NCBI GenBank assembly: GCA_021737405.1 | Contig: JAIPEG010000002.1 | Span: 186,001-250,000 of the forward strand | DNA length: 64,000 nt | From: Bacteriovoracaceae bacterium | Lineage (GTDB): Bacteria; Bdellovibrionota; Bacteriovoracia; Bacteriovoracales; Bacteriovoracaceae | Reading direction: 5' to 3' | Shown: one piece after another, positions 61,159 to 64,000 of the stretch | Position numbering within the stretch: position 1 is the first letter of the stretch | Layout: each line of letters opens with the position of its first letter | Program-made: the position numbers and the translations under genes | The notes under the pieces: model-generated | The model's input: the letters and a program-made list of their open reading frames with translations, nothing else | What the model was told of the DNA's origin: nothing | Databases searched by the model: none

Positions 61159-63968
61159 GAGGTTTTATATTCTTCTTTTCTATATGGGCTTCACTTCAAA
61201 CCCATGCTGAATATCGTCTAATATGTTTTCCAGAAAACAAATGTTCTGACGTTTTGGAAAAAGCTAATAAAATGAAAATAGAGAAGAGTACTGACTTCTC
61301 GATAGTTAAAAGCATTGGTCTTGATAATAGTGTTAAGTTCTTGAGAACGATAAAAAGAAAGACTGGTCAGACTCTTCTGATTGTTGAAAAAAAGCCTGTT
61401 GTTAGGACACTTACTTTCACTGGGCCTGATGATGTGGAAATTGATCAAATCCAAAAAATGACTCAAATCCAAGAAGGAACATACTTTAGCGAAGAAGAGT
61501 TTCAATCGGCAAAAGAGAGAGTAGAAGCTTGGTTGTTCGACAAGGGTTTTTTAAATCCTCTTTTTCTCTATAAGACTTCCATAAAATCTAAGGGTGATAT
61601 CGGAGTTCAGGTTAGTATTTCTTATGAAAAGAAGTTAATTCTAAAAGAGATAAAGCTAATCGGCGACTCAAATTCTTTAACAAATGAACTCATTGTATCC
61701 ATTCAAAAGCTTAAGGGAAAGCCTTTCAGTAAGGTTAACTTTAAGCTAGCCGTTGATAATCTAATCGCTGAGCTAAAAAGAGAGGGGTATTTAGCAGCAG
61801 AGATCAGGTTGAAGCAATCGGTTAAGGACGACAAGGTTTCCATTGAAGTAAAGCTTTCATTGGGGCGCAGACTTCAATTTTCCTTTTTTGGAAACAAAAT
61901 CCTAAATAAGGAATTACTCACTCTTTCTATAAAGAAATCTATTCAAGAGGGAACATCAATTTTAAGATCTTCCGATTTAAGGAGCGTTGTTGAGAATTCG
62001 TATGTGCAAAGAGGCATTTATAATAGTCAGGTGAAGTTGTATATTCGGGAATCTAAAACTAAGGAAGGCAATGAAGTTACGACTTACTTCTTTAATATCA
62101 TTGAAGGTGAAAAAATACGATTGGCAAAACTTTTATTCAAAGGGAACTTAGCAGTAGATTTAGAAGAGCTTAAAAGAATTTATTACGAGCAAAGTACTGT
62201 CCTTGCCGGGCGAGATTATTTAGATGAAGGTTACTTGAAAAACTTTACGTCAATCCTCAAAAACTTTTATTTGAAAAATGGTTATGTTTTTATTGAGATT
62301 TCAAAGCCCCGACTCGTCATTAATAAAGAGAGAAATGAAGCAGAGGTAACCTATTCATTAAAGGAGCGCCAACAAAGTATTCTTGAAAAGATTAATCTAG
62401 ATGGGATAGACGGCTATTATAAGGAGACGATTCTTAAATCAATGGTTAATAAAATTGGCCGTCCCATGAATGTTATAGAGCTCGAATCAGACTTAAGTAG
62501 AGCTTTAAATAAGCTTAGGGATATTGGATTCTTTTATGCCAGGATTACTAATTTAAATGATGATAATGTTGTTTCATATGACTCCAACTTTACAAAATCT
62601 AGTCTTAATTTAAAATTTAAAACCGGCAAAATTACGAAGCTGGAAAATGTCGTATTGAGTGGCAATAAAGTTACAAAGGATGTTGTTGTTCTTAGAGAGG
62701 TGAAAATACAAAAGGGAGATGTCATTACACCTGAGAGGATAAAGGGTATTAGAGATAGAATTAATGCCCTAGGCTTATTTGGTAAAATTCAAGTCCTTCC
62801 TCTTGTGACGAATAAGTTAACAACGGACGACTTCAATAAAACAAATCTAATTATTCAAGTGCAAGAGAAGAAGTTTGGGCGAGGTGAGATTGCACCAGGT
62901 TATCGTACAGATATAGGGGCAAAACTTTCGTTTACTCTGTCTAAGACAAATCTTATGGGCATGAATGATTCTGGAACACTTAAGCTTCAGCTAAATAGAA
63001 GGTTTAGCCTTAGTCAGTTTGATGCTAGAAGAGCTGCACAAAGGAGTCAAAAGATTGAGGGTATCGCCAGTGTAAATTACTCCTATCCATATCTATTAAA
63101 TCTCGCAAATTTCGGGGGAAGCTTTTCAGTTCAAAGAAGAAGGTTCTTTAGTTTTGATGCAGATATATTTAGGATTTCACCCCAGTTAACTAAGCAAATT
63201 AATTCCTTTTTGGGACTTTCTGTAAAGTATCAGTATGAAAGAATAAGGCAGTTCGATGCTACAGAGGAAAAAGATAGGGCCACATTCGAAATTGGAAGTA
63301 TAACTCCGGGTATAACCCTAGATTTTAGGGACAGCCCGGTTTCACCCCGCTCCGGAGCTTATTTTGGTCTTAACTGGGAGTTTGCAAATAGATATTTTGG
63401 CTCACAAAAAGATAGCAACATTGAAATTAATTTTTCTAAAGTCATTAGCAGAAATAGATTCTACCTGCCTTTAGGATCAAAGAATTTTGTTTTGGCCTTT
63501 AGTATGGCAGCAGGTATGCAGGAAAATTATGCAAATGATATAAGTGGTCTTAATAGTGACGGCTCGAACCGTACAAGTGGCTATATCCCTTCTATAAAGG
63601 TTTTCCGTCTTGATGGTTTTGATACAGTCAGGGGTTATGCAGACAATGAAATCAACCGTTTAGAGAATGGAGAAGATGTTACTAGGACCCGCTTACAGGG
63701 AAAGGCGTTCTTCGCCAATCTAAAGTTTGAACCTAGGTATTATGTGAATGACACTTTCGTGCTGGGTCCATTCTTTGATGCGGGCCGCATAACAGTTGAT
63801 ACATTTACCCCGACTGATTTACGTACTTCCGCTGGGTTAACCCTTAAATTTCTAACTCCTGTGGGTACTTTGGATTTCGATTATGGAATTAAGTTGCGGC
63901 GCAGAAGCTTTAATAACGGAAATCGAGAGTCATTTGGGCGTTTTCACCTTAGTATCGGGTATTTTTAG
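61146..63968 (+). CDS. tamA: Omp85-family outer-membrane protein (TamA/BamA-like)
   Basis: 940 residues with a signal peptide of about 22, several POTRA domains (about 60-580) and a C-terminal 16-strand barrel containing GFDTVRGYADNE, ending GRFHLSIGYF with a terminal aromatic. More POTRA domains seem to be present than the three of E. coli TamA, so this may be a BamA-like or hybrid form. The adjacent tamB favours TamA function (lipid transport and autotransporter assembly). The start overlaps the tamB end. The last 32 bases of the window hold no further gene. Confidence 0.9.
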   Translation: MVILRGFIFFFSIWASLQTHAEYRLICFPENKCSDVLEKANKMKIEKSTDFSIVKSIGLDNSVKFLRTIKRKTGQTLLIVEKKPVVRTLTFTGPDDVEIDQIQKMTQIQEGTYFSEEEFQSAKERVEAWLFDKGFLNPLFLYKTSIKSKGDIGVQVSISYEKKLILKEIKLIGDSNSLTNELIVSIQKLKGKPFSKVNFKLAVDNLIAELKREGYLAAEIRLKQSVKDDKVSIEVKLSLGRRLQFSFFGNKILNKELLTLSIKKSIQEGTSILRSSDLRSVVENSYVQRGIYNSQVKLYIRESKTKEGNEVTTYFFNIIEGEKIRLAKLLFKGNLAVDLEELKRIYYEQSTVLAGRDYLDEGYLKNFTSILKNFYLKNGYVFIEISKPRLVINKERNEAEVTYSLKERQQSILEKINLDGIDGYYKETILKSMVNKIGRPMNVIELESDLSRALNKLRDIGFFYARITNLNDDNVVSYDSNFTKSSLNLKFKTGKITKLENVVLSGNKVTKDVVVLREVKIQKGDVITPERIKGIRDRINALGLFGKIQVLPLVTNKLTTDDFNKTNLIIQVQEKKFGRGEIAPGYRTDIGAKLSFTLSKTNLMGMNDSGTLKLQLNRRFSLSQFDARRAAQRSQKIEGIASVNYSYPYLLNLANFGGSFSVQRRRFFSFDADIFRISPQLTKQINSFLGLSVKYQYERIRQFDATEEKDRATFEIGSITPGITLDFRDSPVSPRSGAYFGLNWEFANRYFGSQKDSNIEINFSKVISRNRFYLPLGSKNFVLAFSMAAGMQENYANDISGLNSDGSNRTSGYIPSIKVFRLDGFDTVRGYADNEINRLENGEDVTRTRLQGKAFFANLKFEPRYYVNDTFVLGPFFDAGRITVDTFTPTDLRTSAGLTLKFLTPVGTLDFDYGIKLRRRSFNNGNRESFGRFHLSIGYF

Positions 63969-64000
63969 CAATACTTTGGGATTCCTTTCTTGACGTAAGG

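Noticed and set aside
1-64000. CRISPR arrays, insertion sequences, prophage genes, tRNA and rRNA genes, toxin-antitoxin pairs
   Set aside because: I looked for direct repeats, transposase or integrase motifs and RNA gene signatures and saw none; the gene content is consistently chromosomal core and envelope/motility functions.

Overview
The window is an AT-rich, gene-dense chromosomal segment with no rRNA, tRNA, insertion sequence, phage or CRISPR array that I could find. It carries lipopolysaccharide-type heptose metabolism, an Omp85/TamB pair, PilQ, two small flagellins and a Myxococcus-ordered type IV pilus cluster, and it uses TTG and GTG starts freely. Together these suggest a Gram-negative, motile bacterium of the Bdellovibrionota (a Halobacteriovorax/Bacteriovorax-like predator is my best guess). 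That assignment is inference from gene content and composition, not from a search.

Layout. 1-4.6 kb (+): the tail of an RsmE-type rRNA methyltransferase, an RDD membrane protein, RfaE2-type heptose adenylyltransferase, two flagellins each behind a sigma-28-like promoter, and an LpxH-like phosphoesterase. 4.6-16.4 kb (-): a long run read from fliD to recN: fliD, fliS, a FliT-like chaperone, a 200-bp structured gap, a stand-alone Maf N-domain-like protein, two GT9 glycosyltransferases with a 43-codon gene squeezed between them, an unknown protein, a soluble histidine kinase, a response regulator, NAD kinase and RecN. Most of the junctions from the glycosyltransferases to recN overlap by a few bases. 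I read the first part as flagellar filament capping, export chaperoning and probable flagellin glycosylation.

16.6-25.7 kb: a polytopic membrane protein, an intergenic region with three DnaA-box matches, RlmE, a penicillin-binding transpeptidase, signal peptidase I, and a divergent MutS2 / RqcH(NFACT) pair whose start codons overlap. That pair is a plausible ribosome collision and rescue module. It is followed by an exported protein and a 1376-residue lipoprotein.

29.8-38.4 kb (+): a MoxR-DUF58-BatA-BatB/C-BatD operon behind a good sigma-70 promoter, then ribF and a short aroE.

38.4-52.7 kb: the type IV pilus cluster pilB-pilT-pilC-pilA-(inverted TPR gene)-ABC ATPase-ABC permease-pilD-pilM-N-O-P-Q plus a TPR gene. 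This matches the order of the Myxococcus xanthus pil locus, including the pilGHI position. 52.7-55.6 kb: aroQ-efp-accB-accC. 55.6-64 kb: a TPR protein, a 1338-residue TamB-like protein and a 940-residue TamA/BamA-like Omp85 protein, consistent with outer-membrane biogenesis.

The most interesting signals are a sigma-28 promoter immediately followed by a strong intrinsic terminator upstream of fliD, the overlapping-start mutS2/rqcH pair, the coupled 43-codon gene, and the split flagellin glycosylation module with its structured leader.
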